Source: Acidimicrobiia bacterium
GTDB lineage: Bacteria; Actinomycetota; Acidimicrobiia; Acidimicrobiales; VFJN01
Length of the DNA stretch: 45,088 nt
Reading direction: 5' to 3'
NCBI GenBank assembly: GCA_009694375.1
Contig: SHVB01000019.1
Span: 1 to 45,088 of the forward strand
Every line of letters starts with the position of its first letter. Position 1 is the stretch's first letter. The position numbers were made by a program, and so were the translations under genes. Below the pieces are notes generated by a model. That model was not told the DNA's origin. It ran no database searches and saw nothing but the letters and a program-made list of their open reading frames with translations. This document shows positions 23,651 through 31,913 of the stretch, piece by piece.

Positions 23651-24892
23651 TCAGCATGAGGGGTCGATGGCCACCTTGATAGCGCCGGTGTGTTCTTGGT
23701 CGGCGATGGTGAAGAAGGCCTCCTGCCACTCCGACAGGCCGAAGGTGTGGGTAACTAATCCGGTGAGGTCTACCCGCCCGTCGACCACGAGGTCGAGGTA
23801 GTGCTCAAGGCCGTGTTGGCGCACTCCCTCCACTTCCTCGATCCCGAACGCATTGGACCCAACCAGGGAGATCTCCTTGAAGTAGAGCGGGCTCCACTCC
23901 CATCGTCCGGGGGCGTGCACACCACTTTTCACCAACGTACCGCGCGCCTTGAGCACCCGAACGGCCACTTCGAGGGTCTCGGGTTTGGCGATGGTGTCGT
24001 ACACCACATCGATGCCCCCGGGGTGACACATGGGGAGGCCACCGAGCCCGTCCAGGGTGGGCGCCAAGACACCACCGGACCACTGCGCCAACTGCTCCAC
24101 CAGTTCGAGTTGGGAACCGAGTCGGAACACGACGGTGGCGCCGAGTTGCTGCGCCAGGTCGGCCTGGGCATCGAAGCGGGCCACTACCGCCACCTCCACC
24201 TCGGGGTAGAGGGCCCTCAGTATGGCGACGGCGGCCGAGCCCAACGCCCCGGCCCCCCACACGAGCACCCGGCCGCCGGGGGGCGGAGGATGCCGGGTGA
24301 TCGAATGGAGCGACACTGCGAACGGGTCGGCCAAGATGGTGTGGGCGTCGTCCACCGCGTCGGGCACCGCGAAGAGCATCGATGAGTGCGCCGGCATCAA
24401 CTCGGCGTAGCCACCGGTGGCATCGCGGGAGGTTCCGGTGTGGATCCCCGTACTGATCTCGCCGGCGGTGAAACTCCAACAGAGGCTGTAGTCGCCCATC
24501 ACGCACGCCGGGCAAGGTGGCGAAATTCCCCGCGGGCCACACGAGAGCCACGGGTTGAGCACCACCCGTTGGCCCAGTTCGAACCCTTTCGCCTGCGGGC
24601 CGGCGGTCACCACCTCCGCCACCACTTCATGGCCGAGCACCTGCGGGAAGGAACAGAGGCCGCTCATGGCGCTGTCTTGGTCGCCTTCGAAGTCGAGGAG
24701 GATCTGCTTGGAGTCTGAGCCACAGATGCCGGTGAGGATTGGCCTGATGACATACCAATCCGGGCGCAGGGGCACGGCGTCGGGCACGTCGAGCAGCGCA
24801 CACGGCGAGGCGGCGAGGTTGTGCACCAGGGGGTTGTCGGTGGCGGGGGCGGTCCACGCCTGGGGACGGGTGCCGAACACCAGCGCTTTCAT
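23651..24892 (-). CDS. Zinc-dependent alcohol dehydrogenase (MDR)
   Basis: A 413-residue medium-chain dehydrogenase. Catalytic zinc residues are C57 in GICGSD and H88 in GHE. Structural zinc uses C118, C127, C130 and C138, with a longer loop than usual. The Rossmann motif VWGAGALGSAAV binds the cofactor. The start is ATG at 24892 (MKALVFGTRP). It lies head-to-tail with the amine oxidase, four bases apart. Its first 18 codons and upstream region are present a second time at 26016-26160, where the start codon is changed to ACG. Likely oxidises an alcohol formed in the local pathway. Confidence 0.92.
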   Translation of the reverse strand: MKALVFGTRPQAWTAPATDNPLVHNLAASPCALLDVPDAVPLRPDWYVIRPILTGICGSDSKQILLDFEGDQDSAMSGLCSFPQVLGHEVVAEVVTAGPQAKGFELGQRVVLNPWLSCGPRGISPPCPACVMGDYSLCWSFTAGEISTGIHTGTSRDATGGYAELMPAHSSMLFAVPDAVDDAHTILADPFAVSLHSITRHPPPPGGRVLVWGAGALGSAAVAILRALYPEVEVAVVARFDAQADLAQQLGATVVFRLGSQLELVEQLAQWSGGVLAPTLDGLGGLPMCHPGGIDVVYDTIAKPETLEVAVRVLKARGTLVKSGVHAPGRWEWSPLYFKEISLVGSNAFGIEEVEGVRQHGLEHYLDLVVDGRVDLTGLVTHTFGLSEWQEAFFTIADQEHTGAIKVAIDPSC

Positions 24893-24983
24893 CGTCGTCC
24901 CCCGATCGGTGAGCCCCGCCGGGCGGCGGCGGTATGACCGTAGCAAGAGAGATGAGACGCGTGTTCGAAGACGGCGTGCGCTC
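24839..24983. repeat. 145-bp direct repeat, left copy
   Basis: This segment holds the first 18 codons of the dehydrogenase plus its upstream region, and recurs at 26016-26160 in the same orientation with four single-base differences (141 of 145 identical). The two copies start 1177 bp apart. This copy keeps the ATG of the functional dehydrogenase, so it is probably the native location. It lies directly upstream of the methyltransferase gene and may supply its promoter (TATGAC, TAGCAA-like hexamers inside). Confidence 0.95.
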
Positions 24984-25047
24984 GTCGGGGCCCAGATCGC
25001 GATGGGCAGGGGACGGGCGCGTAGGGTTCGACCATGGGACGAAGCGG

Positions 25048-25944
25048 ATGAAGAAGGGGTCGAAGCTGTTTGAGGTCGAGCCCGCACCCCGTCACATTCG
25101 GTTCGCGCGGTCCGCCTATGAGCGCTTGTCGCTGCCGTTCGCCATTTTCTTCCTGCTCGGAGGCGGCCGGATCCACCCCTCGTACGAGTTGAACTGGCGC
25201 CGGCGGTTCCGGTTGGGCTGGCGCATCTACCGAAACACGCAACGACTCGTCACCCTCACCTCGTACCGCGCGCACCTCGCGATGGCAGCGAAGCTGTTAG
25301 AGCTGTCGCCTCAAGTCTCAGGCGCGGTGGTCGAGTGCGGGTGCTACCTCGGCGGCGCGACCGCCAACCTGTCGCTCGTGTGCGAGATCGTCAACCGCGA
25401 GCTCATCGTCTACGACTCGTTCGAAGGCCTGCCCAAGGCGGAGGCAGACGACAAGTACGCCTCAGAGGCTAGCGAGGGCTTCCTTCGCGCCGACCTGGAT
25501 GTCGTCAAGGACAATGTTCGCCGCTTCGGGGTGATCGAGCGGTGCACGTTCCGCAAGGGCTGGTTCGAGGACATCCTCCCTCACCATGACACGCCCATCG
25601 CCTTGTGCTTCCTCGACGTCGACTACCAGGCGAGCCTCCATACCTGTGTCAAGGAGCTCTGGCCCCACATCGTTGACAAGGGCTACCTGTTCATCGATGA
25701 GTACGTCTTCCTCGACTACTGCGCGTTGTTCTTCTCGGAGAAGTGGTGGCGCACGTACCTCGACTGTGACCCGCCCGGTCTCGCCGGCGTGGGCACCGGC
25801 GTGGCCGTGGGGCACTACTACCTCGGCCCGTACCCGGGCGATCCGCTGCACTCGCCCGCCAGCGTCGCCTACACGCGCAAGGGCGGCACGCGGTTCTCCG
25901 GTCTCTGGGGCTACTTCCCCGAAGGCGAAGAACCCGAGAGCTGA
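25048..25944 (+). CDS. TylF/MycF-like O-methyltransferase
   Basis: A 298-residue SAM-dependent methyltransferase of the TylF (macrocin O-methyltransferase) family. The SAM motif is VVECGCYLGG (94-103), followed by VYDSFEGLP (121-129). Acidic residues for a divalent metal are in FLDVD (188-192) and FIDE (215-218), as in MycF. An Arg/Lys-rich N terminus with a hydrophobic FAIFFLLGGG precedes the domain. The ATG at 25048 follows GGGACGAAG; an ATG at 25034 is out of frame. The gene lies alone between two copies of a 145-bp repeat and has no functional link to the flanking dehydrogenase and kinase. Family use in sugar or polyhydroxy O-methylation is known; here the substrate is unknown. Looks recently inserted. 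Confidence 0.88.
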   Translation: MKKGSKLFEVEPAPRHIRFARSAYERLSLPFAIFFLLGGGRIHPSYELNWRRRFRLGWRIYRNTQRLVTLTSYRAHLAMAAKLLELSPQVSGAVVECGCYLGGATANLSLVCEIVNRELIVYDSFEGLPKAEADDKYASEASEGFLRADLDVVKDNVRRFGVIERCTFRKGWFEDILPHHDTPIALCFLDVDYQASLHTCVKELWPHIVDKGYLFIDEYVFLDYCALFFSEKWWRTYLDCDPPGLAGVGTGVAVGHYYLGPYPGDPLHSPASVAYTRKGGTRFSGLWGYFPEGEEPES

Positions 25945-25950
25945 GCCCGC

Positions 25951-25983
25951 CCAGCCTGGCTGGCGTCGGACCCTGCATGGGTC
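25951..25983 (+). terminator. Weak stem-loops after methyltransferase
   Basis: Two short inverted repeats follow the stop codon: CCAGCC-T-GGCTGG (25951-25963) and GACCC-TGCAT-GGGTC (25969-25983). They could act as terminator or RNA 3' end structure. There is no T-run, so intrinsic termination is not assured. Confidence 0.25.
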
Positions 25984-26015
25984 AGTGTGTCGGGACTCTG
26001 GGGCTCGAGCGCTGA

Positions 26016-26069
26016 GGTGGCGGGGGCGGTCCACGCCTGGGGACGGGTGCCGAACACCAGTGCTTTCGT
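26016..26069 (-). pseudogene. 5' fragment of the zinc dehydrogenase, start codon lost
   Basis: Eighteen codons matching the start of the dehydrogenase at 24892 (KALVFGTRPQAWTAPAT). The initiator is ACG in place of ATG (CGT on the plus strand at 26067-26069), and the frame runs on into unrelated sequence at the repeat edge. It is a by-product of the 145-bp duplication, not a gene. Confidence 0.85.
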
Positions 26070-26160
26070 CGTCGTCCCCCGATCGGTGAGCCCCACCGGG
26101 CGGCGGCGGTATGACCGTAGCAAGAGAGATGAGACGCGTGTTCGAAGACGGCGTACGCTC
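26016..26160. repeat. 145-bp direct repeat, right copy
   Basis: Second copy of 24839-24983, four mismatches, same orientation. It ends 55 bases before the kinase GTG at 26215 and so probably carries the kinase promoter. The copies flank 1032 bp of unique DNA holding the methyltransferase. Such an arrangement fits integration of a circular molecule by homology or a duplication with insertion, not a normal transposon, whose target duplications are far shorter. Confidence 0.95.
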
Positions 26161-26214
26161 CCGGCCGCAGTCCGCTCGCGCAGCGCGGGGGGTTCGGCCA
26201 TAGGGGGAGAAGGC

Positions 26215-27585
26215 GTGAGCGACATCACCGTGGGTCTCGACATCGGCACGACGTCGGTGAAGGCGGTGGCGGTGACCGGCGACGGGGTGATCCTGGCCCG
26301 AGCCCGGGTGCCCCACGAGATCCGCACCCCCACCCCGGGTGCCTTCGAGCACGACATCGACCAGGCATGGCGCACCAACGTGCTGGGCGCCCTCGCGGCG
26401 GTGGCGACCGGACGAGACGTGGCGGCGGTGAACGTGTCGGCCATGGTCCCCTCGCTGGGGGCGGTACACGCCGATGGTTCCGCCGCCGGCCCGGGTCTGC
26501 TCTACGGGGATCATCGAGGTGAACGCGCCACCGTGGATTCAGCCAACCCGGGCGACAGCGGCGAGTTCCTGGCCTTTCTGGCCTGGCACGCCGCCACCAA
26601 CCCCCACGCCGCCGGATTCTGGCCGGCCCAGGCGGTGGCCAACCATGCCCTCACCGGCCGGGGGGCCATCGACACCACCACGGCGATGACCGCCCACCCC
26701 TTGTTTGACTTCGTGGGGTGGGACTCCGCCATGGCGGCCGCCGCCGGAGCCGACCCGGCCACGTTGCCCGGGATCGTCGCCGGGGTGGCTCCGGTGGGCC
26801 GGATTGGTGAAGGCGGGACGGCGGCGGGAGCGCTCGTGGGGGGAGGAGCCATTGACGCCCTTGCCGAACAGTTGGTGGCGGGTGCCGATCATCCTGGTGA
26901 CGTGCTCGTGCTCTGCGGCACCACCATGATCACCTGGGGGGTGCTGGAGCAGGAGCGGACGGTTCCGGGCCTCTGGACGATTCCGCACACCGCGGCGGGC
27001 CTATCCCTCATCGGCGGTCCGAGCAACGCCGGTGGCCTGTTCCTCGATCGGGTCCGGCGGTGGCTCGGACCCTCGGCGGCGGCTCGGGTAGGTGAGGTGG
27101 CCCCGGCCGAGGTTCCGGTCTGGCTTCCTTATGTGCGCGGAGAACGCACCCCCCTGCACCGCCGCGACCTGCGCGTCTCGGTGCATGACGTGGGTCTCCA
27201 GCACGGCCCGGAGCATCTCCTGCGGGGGGCGTACGAAGCGGCCGGCTTCGTGGTGCGTCACCACCTCGATCTGGCTGCCGAGGCAGGCCTGGTGCCCCAA
27301 CGCATCGTGGCCACCGGCGGCGGTACCCAGGTGGAGCCGTGGATGCAGGCGCTGGCGGATTGCACCAACCTGCCCGTGGCGGTGGCCGCCGTGCCCGAGG
27401 GGGCGGCGCTGGGCAGCGCCTTCGTGGCCCGGTGCGTGGCCGGACTGGAATCGTCGATGACCGATGCGTCGCGCTGGGCCACCACCGCCCGCATCGTGGA
27501 ACCAAACCCCCCCTGGGTAGAGGCGGCGGAGGGGCGCTATCGGCGCTTTCGGGGGCTGAGTGCGGCGGCGGTGGAGAGGGCCTGA
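26215..27585 (+). CDS. FGGY-family carbohydrate kinase (xylulokinase-like)
   Basis: A 456-residue sugar kinase of the FGGY/ASKHA fold. N-terminal phosphate motif GLDIGTTSVKAV (7-18), the C-terminal adenosine motif IVATGGGTQVEPWMQALADC and EGAALGSAFVA are clear. It would phosphorylate a sugar or polyol with ATP. The GTG at 26215 has GGGGGAGAAGG right upstream. It converges with the VOC gene. A class II aldolase and a 2-hydroxyacid dehydrogenase, which often accompany such kinases in sugar-acid or polyol pathways, are encoded in the neighbouring minus-strand operon. Its own promoter lies in the right repeat copy. Exact substrate not assignable. Confidence 0.9.
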   Translation: MSDITVGLDIGTTSVKAVAVTGDGVILARARVPHEIRTPTPGAFEHDIDQAWRTNVLGALAAVATGRDVAAVNVSAMVPSLGAVHADGSAAGPGLLYGDHRGERATVDSANPGDSGEFLAFLAWHAATNPHAAGFWPAQAVANHALTGRGAIDTTTAMTAHPLFDFVGWDSAMAAAAGADPATLPGIVAGVAPVGRIGEGGTAAGALVGGGAIDALAEQLVAGADHPGDVLVLCGTTMITWGVLEQERTVPGLWTIPHTAAGLSLIGGPSNAGGLFLDRVRRWLGPSAAARVGEVAPAEVPVWLPYVRGERTPLHRRDLRVSVHDVGLQHGPEHLLRGAYEAAGFVVRHHLDLAAEAGLVPQRIVATGGGTQVEPWMQALADCTNLPVAVAAVPEGAALGSAFVARCVAGLESSMTDASRWATTARIVEPNPPWVEAAEGRYRRFRGLSAAAVERA

Positions 27586-27604
27586 GGCACCCGGGTCCAG
27601 GGCG

Positions 27605-28054
27605 TTAGAAGAGGTAGTCGAAGAACTGGGTTTCCACCATGAGGGGCAATCGGTACCCCAGGTAAAAGGAGTGGAGGGCAAGGGCGCCCACGTATTCCTC
27701 CACGGTCGGTTCGATGAGGTCCACCTCGCCAGGATGGGCATCACGCCAGGCGGCGGCTCGGGCGTAGACCTCGTCGAACTCGGCCTTCGACGACACCGAC
27801 AGGCCGAAGTGGTCGAGGCGGGGGGCCACCATGGGGTTGGGGGTGGCGATGAGGAACACGAACTGCTCGTGGGTATGGGCGCGCAGCACGAGGCGGGCCC
27901 GGTCCTCGGTGAGTTGCGGATACTCCTCGAATCCGAAGACGTCTCCGTAAAACGCCACCAGGTCGGCGCGCCCGGCATCGTCGAGGGCTTCGGGGGCTAC
28001 CGACAGGGCCACGTGGTTCAAGCGGGGCGGTTTGGCAAACAGGGGGCCGCTCAT
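27605..28054 (-). CDS. VOC (glyoxalase/dioxygenase superfamily) protein
   Basis: A 149-residue protein with two beta-alpha-beta-beta-beta modules: LNHVALSV (12-19) and LDHFGLSV (80-87), the paired strands that start each module, with candidate metal ligands H14, H82 and E141. Single-unit VOC proteins include glyoxalases, extradiol dioxygenases and isomerases. The ATG at 28054 overlaps the dehydrogenase stop by ATGA, and it is the last gene of the ten-gene minus-strand operon. Reaction unknown. Confidence 0.85.
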   Translation of the reverse strand: MSGPLFAKPPRLNHVALSVAPEALDDAGRADLVAFYGDVFGFEEYPQLTEDRARLVLRAHTHEQFVFLIATPNPMVAPRLDHFGLSVSSKAEFDEVYARAAAWRDAHPGEVDLIEPTVEEYVGALALHSFYLGYRLPLMVETQFFDYLF

Positions 28055-29112
28055 GGGCGCACGAGGACCTTTCCGGCGAGGCGTCCCTCGGCCAGGCCTC
28101 GCATGGCGTCGAGGAGTCCGTCGAGAGGTACGAGGTCGGGTTCGAGCAGTTCGTCAACGGGCAGGGCCCCGGAAGCCAGCAGGCTCAGGGCCTCAGTGAA
28201 GCCGTTGTCGCTGTAGGTGAACGCCCCGGTGATGATCAGTTCGTTGAGCAGGATGCGGTTGGGATCGAAGCGGGGCGATTCGATCCCCGCCCCCACCAGC
28301 ACGAGGGTGCCGCCGCGCACGAGTTGGGCCAGGCCGGCTTCCATGGCGGCGGCTTTCCCGGAGCATTCGAGCACGACATCCACGGCCCCGGGCACGATGA
28401 GGCCCGGTTCGGCGATGGTGGGCACCACGAGATCACGAGGGTGGCACACCTCACTGGCGCCCACGGCGCGGGCGAGGGCTTGGCGGCGCTCGGTGGGTTC
28501 GGCGCACACTACGTGGTGGATGCCGCGGGCCCGCAGCGCGGCAATGGTGAGCGCGCCGATGGGGCCTGCGCCGAGGACCAACGCCCGTTGATCAACCCCG
28601 ATACCGGACTGGTGAATGCCGTGGAGGGCCACCGCGAGCGGCTCGGCCAGGGTGGCGGCGCGGGGATCGAGATCGACCGGTAGCGCCAGCAACTCTCCTT
28701 CGGGGCTCACCTTGTAGGTGGCGAAGGCCCCCTGCTCGGGGCCGATGCCGGGGGTATCGCGTTGGGCACACAGGGCGGGTCGGCCGGCCACGCAACTGGC
28801 GCAGGTGCCACACCGGATGGGAGGACCACCCACCACCGCATCACCGGGCTGCCATCGTTGTACCTGCGGGCCCACCGCCAGGACGGTGCCCGTCCACTCA
28901 TGGCCCTGCCAACTGCCGCGCTGGCCCCACCCGTCGAGCACCATGTGGAGGTCGCTGCCGCACACCCCGCAGAGGTCGATCTTCACGAGCACGTCCTGAG
29001 CACCCAGGGGCGGCACGGCCACGTCGCTTACCTGCAGTTGGCCCGGTCCTTGCAGCACGGCGGCGTTCATGCGAAGCGGAACCGGGCCCATGGGTCTCAC
29101 ACTAGAGGTCAT
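28051..29112 (-). CDS. Zinc alcohol dehydrogenase (threonine/sorbitol-dehydrogenase-like)
   Basis: A 353-residue medium-chain dehydrogenase. The catalytic zinc site includes C51 in GVCGSD and H71 in QGHEW; structural zinc has C101, C104, C107 and C115. LVLGAGPIGAL binds the cofactor. It resembles threonine/polyol dehydrogenases. The ATG at 29112 is set by its ATGA overlap with the GMC oxidoreductase stop, and its stop overlaps the VOC start the same way. It is about 27 per cent shorter in the zinc loop than the other dehydrogenase at 23651 and is a different subgroup. It likely oxidises a secondary alcohol made by the GMC or upstream enzymes. Confidence 0.92.
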   Translation of the reverse strand: MTSSVRPMGPVPLRMNAAVLQGPGQLQVSDVAVPPLGAQDVLVKIDLCGVCGSDLHMVLDGWGQRGSWQGHEWTGTVLAVGPQVQRWQPGDAVVGGPPIRCGTCASCVAGRPALCAQRDTPGIGPEQGAFATYKVSPEGELLALPVDLDPRAATLAEPLAVALHGIHQSGIGVDQRALVLGAGPIGALTIAALRARGIHHVVCAEPTERRQALARAVGASEVCHPRDLVVPTIAEPGLIVPGAVDVVLECSGKAAAMEAGLAQLVRGGTLVLVGAGIESPRFDPNRILLNELIITGAFTYSDNGFTEALSLLASGALPVDELLEPDLVPLDGLLDAMRGLAEGRLAGKVLVRP

Positions 29113-30803
29113 GGCTTTCCTCCGCTGAGGAGGGTGGCGGCGCGGTGGGCGAGAGCGGCCAGGGTCAAGGTGGGGTTGTAGCCCGCGGAGGTCACGAACA
29201 CCGACGAGTCGCACACGAGCACGTTGTCCACCTCCCACAGGCGTTGTTCGGGCGACACCACCGAGGTGGCGGGGTCGGTGCCCATGCGGGCGGTGCCCAT
29301 CACGTGACGACTCGCCGGCGCAATGCCGAGCGGACCCAAGGTGGCATGGAGGGTGAGGTCGCCCTGCGGGGGTGAGGTGGCCGAGAAGGCCGCCTGGGCC
29401 CCGGCATCGCGCATGATCGCCTCGTGCAACGGCGCCGCGTAGGCCGAGGCGGCTCGCTCATGGGCATGCGGCGCGTAGGTGACGCGTCCGGCGGGGAAGC
29501 CCCAGGCGTCGCGTACCGACGGGTCCAGGTCGAGGCGGTTGTGGGCCTGGGGCAGGTCCTCGCCTTGCATGGTGAACGCCCAGATCCGTCGCCGCAGGGC
29601 GCTGTTGGTCATCGCTTCGAGATGGGCCGCCCCGGCGGAATAGGTGGAGGCTTCGTCGATGGGACCGGGTCCCGACCCGTGTTCCACGACACCGCCGCGA
29701 AGCCACGGCAGGCCTGCGCTCTGCGCCGCCGCGCGCAGGGCGGGCGTATCGATCATGAGATCATCGTGGAGGTGGGTGACGCTGCGGCCGCGCTCGCCGC
29801 CGGTGGGCTCGGGGAAGATGCCCACCGTGAACGTCTGGAAGTGGTTGGTGAGGAAGCGTCCCACGAGGTCGCCGCCCAACCCGGTGCGCAGGAGGAGACG
29901 CGGCGTCTCGAAGGCCCCGCAGGCCAACACCACCGCCTCGCGGGCATGGACCTCCCGCACCGGTGGGGTGGGGTAGCCGGTGAGATCGAGGTAGCGAACG
30001 CCGGTGGCCCGCCGCCCGTCGGCCCGCCGGAGCACATCGGTCACGAAGGCCTCCGGGCGGAGTTCACAACGCCCGGTGATCAGGGCCCGCCGGAGGGCGG
30101 CTACGGGATCGCCCTTGGCCTCGATGGGACAGCCGTAGCCCCCACAGAACCCGCAGTCCATGCATGCTGGGCGACCGTCGTAGGGCACGCTGTTGACCCC
30201 GCTCGGGGCACGGTAGGGATGAAACCCGGCCCGGCGGGCGGCGGCGGCTGATACCACCGCCATGGGCATGTCGGGCCCCGGCGGCATCGGAAAATCGTTG
30301 CGGCGGGGGGCGGCAAAAGGATTCGTCCCGGCCTCGCCGGCCACCCCGAAGCTGATCTCCACGGCGGCGTAGTGCGCTTCGAGGTCGTCGTATTGCACCG
30401 GCCAGTCCTCCACCGCCGCTCCCGGCATGGGGCCGCGGGTGCTGCGCAGGTGGAAGTCCTCCTCACGGAAGCGCGGCAGTTTGGCGTCGGCGTGCACGCC
30501 GCCGCCGCCCACCGTGGAGGGCAGGTTGTTCACCTCCCCCACGAGCATCCGATCGCCGTCGGTTTCGTCGCGGCGGTAGGTGCGGGGCTCGAGGTAGGGG
30601 TCGGGTCCAAGGAGGTGACGTCGGGTGGCGGCCACTTCGTCGTTGGCGAAGTGGCGCCGGGAGGCGAAGGGAGGGGTGAGATCGAGGAGGTGGTTGCGGC
30701 CTTTTTCCAGGATCACCACCGACCACCCGGCCTGGGTGAGCACCTCGGCGGTGGTGGCCCCGCCGGGTCCGGAACCCACGATCACCACATCGCAGTCGGT
30801 CAT
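29109..30803 (-). CDS. GMC-family FAD oxidoreductase
   Basis: A 564-residue glucose-methanol-choline oxidoreductase. FAD binding: VIVGSGPGGATTAEVL (8-23) and VVILEKG. A Cys-rich CMDCGFCGGYGCPIEAKG lies in the middle, as in gluconate-dehydrogenase-type members. The C-terminal catalytic region has HVMGTARMG and GYNPTLTLAALA. It oxidises an alcohol, often of a sugar or sterol-like molecule, and passes electrons on. No signal peptide is seen. It is coupled to the small subunit gene upstream (30800-30803 overlap), so they probably form one dehydrogenase complex; no cytochrome subunit is present nearby. Confidence 0.92.
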   Translation of the reverse strand: MTDCDVVIVGSGPGGATTAEVLTQAGWSVVILEKGRNHLLDLTPPFASRRHFANDEVAATRRHLLGPDPYLEPRTYRRDETDGDRMLVGEVNNLPSTVGGGGVHADAKLPRFREEDFHLRSTRGPMPGAAVEDWPVQYDDLEAHYAAVEISFGVAGEAGTNPFAAPRRNDFPMPPGPDMPMAVVSAAAARRAGFHPYRAPSGVNSVPYDGRPACMDCGFCGGYGCPIEAKGDPVAALRRALITGRCELRPEAFVTDVLRRADGRRATGVRYLDLTGYPTPPVREVHAREAVVLACGAFETPRLLLRTGLGGDLVGRFLTNHFQTFTVGIFPEPTGGERGRSVTHLHDDLMIDTPALRAAAQSAGLPWLRGGVVEHGSGPGPIDEASTYSAGAAHLEAMTNSALRRRIWAFTMQGEDLPQAHNRLDLDPSVRDAWGFPAGRVTYAPHAHERAASAYAAPLHEAIMRDAGAQAAFSATSPPQGDLTLHATLGPLGIAPASRHVMGTARMGTDPATSVVSPEQRLWEVDNVLVCDSSVFVTSAGYNPTLTLAALAHRAATLLSGGKP

Positions 30804-31219
30804 TGGGGTGCTCGGGTGGGGGGGAAGAGCGGTTCGGGAAAGGCGATCCGCTGCCAGCCGCCGCCGTGGCGGTTGCCACCGTAGGCGGGGTCGCCGTAGG
30901 TGGCTTCACACGCATGGGCGTGCACCACGCGCTCATCGGCGGGGGTGGCCTCACCGTCACTCACGCGTTGATACACGGCTCGCACTTCGCTGAGGCGCTG
31001 CGTCCAGGCCTGGCGCTCCCACGGCCCCAGTTCCAGCCACGCCGGGCCCTCCCCGGCCCAATCGCCCGGGGCGGCCCACAGGCGCGGGGGATCGTGATCC
31101 AAGGCGGTAAGGAGTTGTTCCACATACTCCACCGACCCGAGAGCGGCGGCCCCGGGCACCTGCGCATCCATCGCCGTCGCAATAGCCGCTCGGTCTTCTT
31201 CGTTGAAGACGGGCGTCAT
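30800..31219 (-). CDS. Gluconate 2-dehydrogenase subunit 3-like protein
   Basis: A 139-residue protein matching the small subunit of gluconate 2-dehydrogenase: FNEEDRAAIATAMDAQVPGA, GSVEYVEQLL and a C-terminal DPAYGGNRHGGGWQ. The known family members assist a GMC partner and are exported by Tat; this one has no visible signal peptide. The ATG at 31219 follows GAGAGG; the stop overlaps the GMC start by ATGA, strengthening the pairing. The 31-base gap before it, after the aldolase stop, is the longest within the operon. Confidence 0.85.
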   Translation of the reverse strand: MTPVFNEEDRAAIATAMDAQVPGAAALGSVEYVEQLLTALDHDPPRLWAAPGDWAGEGPAWLELGPWERQAWTQRLSEVRAVYQRVSDGEATPADERVVHAHACEATYGDPAYGGNRHGGGWQRIAFPEPLFPPTRAPQ

Positions 31220-31250
31220 CCTCTCGGCGTTCCCGACTGGTCTGGGCGCG

Positions 31251-31913
31251 TCACGGGTTCCCCCGGAGGTAGGTGTACACCCCGGCCATGTCGCGGTTCA
31301 CCGAGTCGGGTAGCGGGTGGATGGTGGCGCCCATGGCCCGCGCCCCCCAGATGATCTTGGCGGTGCGTTCCACCAGCGCCGCGTTGTGGAGGGCTTTCTC
31401 GGGGGAGGCGGCACAGGTGACGAGGCCGTGGTTCGCGAGGAGGGTGGCGCCACGCTCCGCAAGGTGGTCGGCCACCTCATCGCCGAGGGCCACACTGCCG
31501 GTCCCGCGGTAGGCGCAGCAGGGAACGTCGCCGCCCAGGTAGACCACCACTTCTTCGATGACCGCCGGGATGGGTTCGTGGGCCAGGGCGAACATGGTGG
31601 CGTAGACCGCGTGCGTGTGGATGACCGACCCGAGTTCCGGGTAGCGCCGCAGGGCGGCAAGGTGCAGGTCCTTCTCGGTCGTGGGGGCCCGGGTGCCCTC
31701 CACCACCGTGCCGTCGAGGCCGACCACCACGAGGTCCTCGAGCCGCATCGCTTCGTAGGAGACCGACGAGGGGGTAAGGCAGACCAAACCGTCGGGTAGC
31801 CGCCCGGAGATGTTGCCAGAGGTGCCCTCTACCAATCCCTCGGCCAGCATTTTCTTGGCCGCCGCCAGCACGGCGGCGCGGGTGGTGGTGGGTGAGGCGG
31901 TGGTGTCAGCCAC
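31251..31913 (-). CDS. Class II aldolase/adducin-family protein (fuculose-phosphate-aldolase-like)
   Basis: A 220-residue class II aldolase. Zinc ligands are H99, H101 (VIHTHAV) and H162 (ANHGLVT); the phosphate loop is TSGNISG (31-37), and E80 in TEKD is the acid/base candidate. It makes or breaks C-C bonds of phosphorylated sugars or, in some members, acts as epimerase or decarboxylase. The start is GTG at 31913, overlapping the preceding gene by eight bases. Next to a 2-hydroxyacid dehydrogenase and near a kinase, so a sugar-acid or polyol branch is possible, but its place in a beta-oxidation operon is equally notable. Confidence 0.88.
   Translation of the reverse strand: MADTTASPTTTRAAVLAAAKKMLAEGLVEGTSGNISGRLPDGLVCLTPSSVSYEAMRLEDLVVVGLDGTVVEGTRAPTTEKDLHLAALRRYPELGSVIHTHAVYATMFALAHEPIPAVIEEVVVYLGGDVPCCAYRGTGSVALGDEVADHLAERGATLLANHGLVTCAASPEKALHNAALVERTAKIIWGARAMGATIHPLPDSVNRDMAGVYTYLRGNP

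Noticed and set aside
25034-25050. ATG at 25034 as methyltransferase start
   Set aside because: Out of frame with the TylF domain; the in-frame ATG at 25048 is used.
24839-26160. Reading the direct repeats as insertion-sequence ends or a CRISPR-like unit
   Set aside because: The copies are direct, 145 bp, contain dehydrogenase coding DNA, and no transposase or spacer pattern is present.
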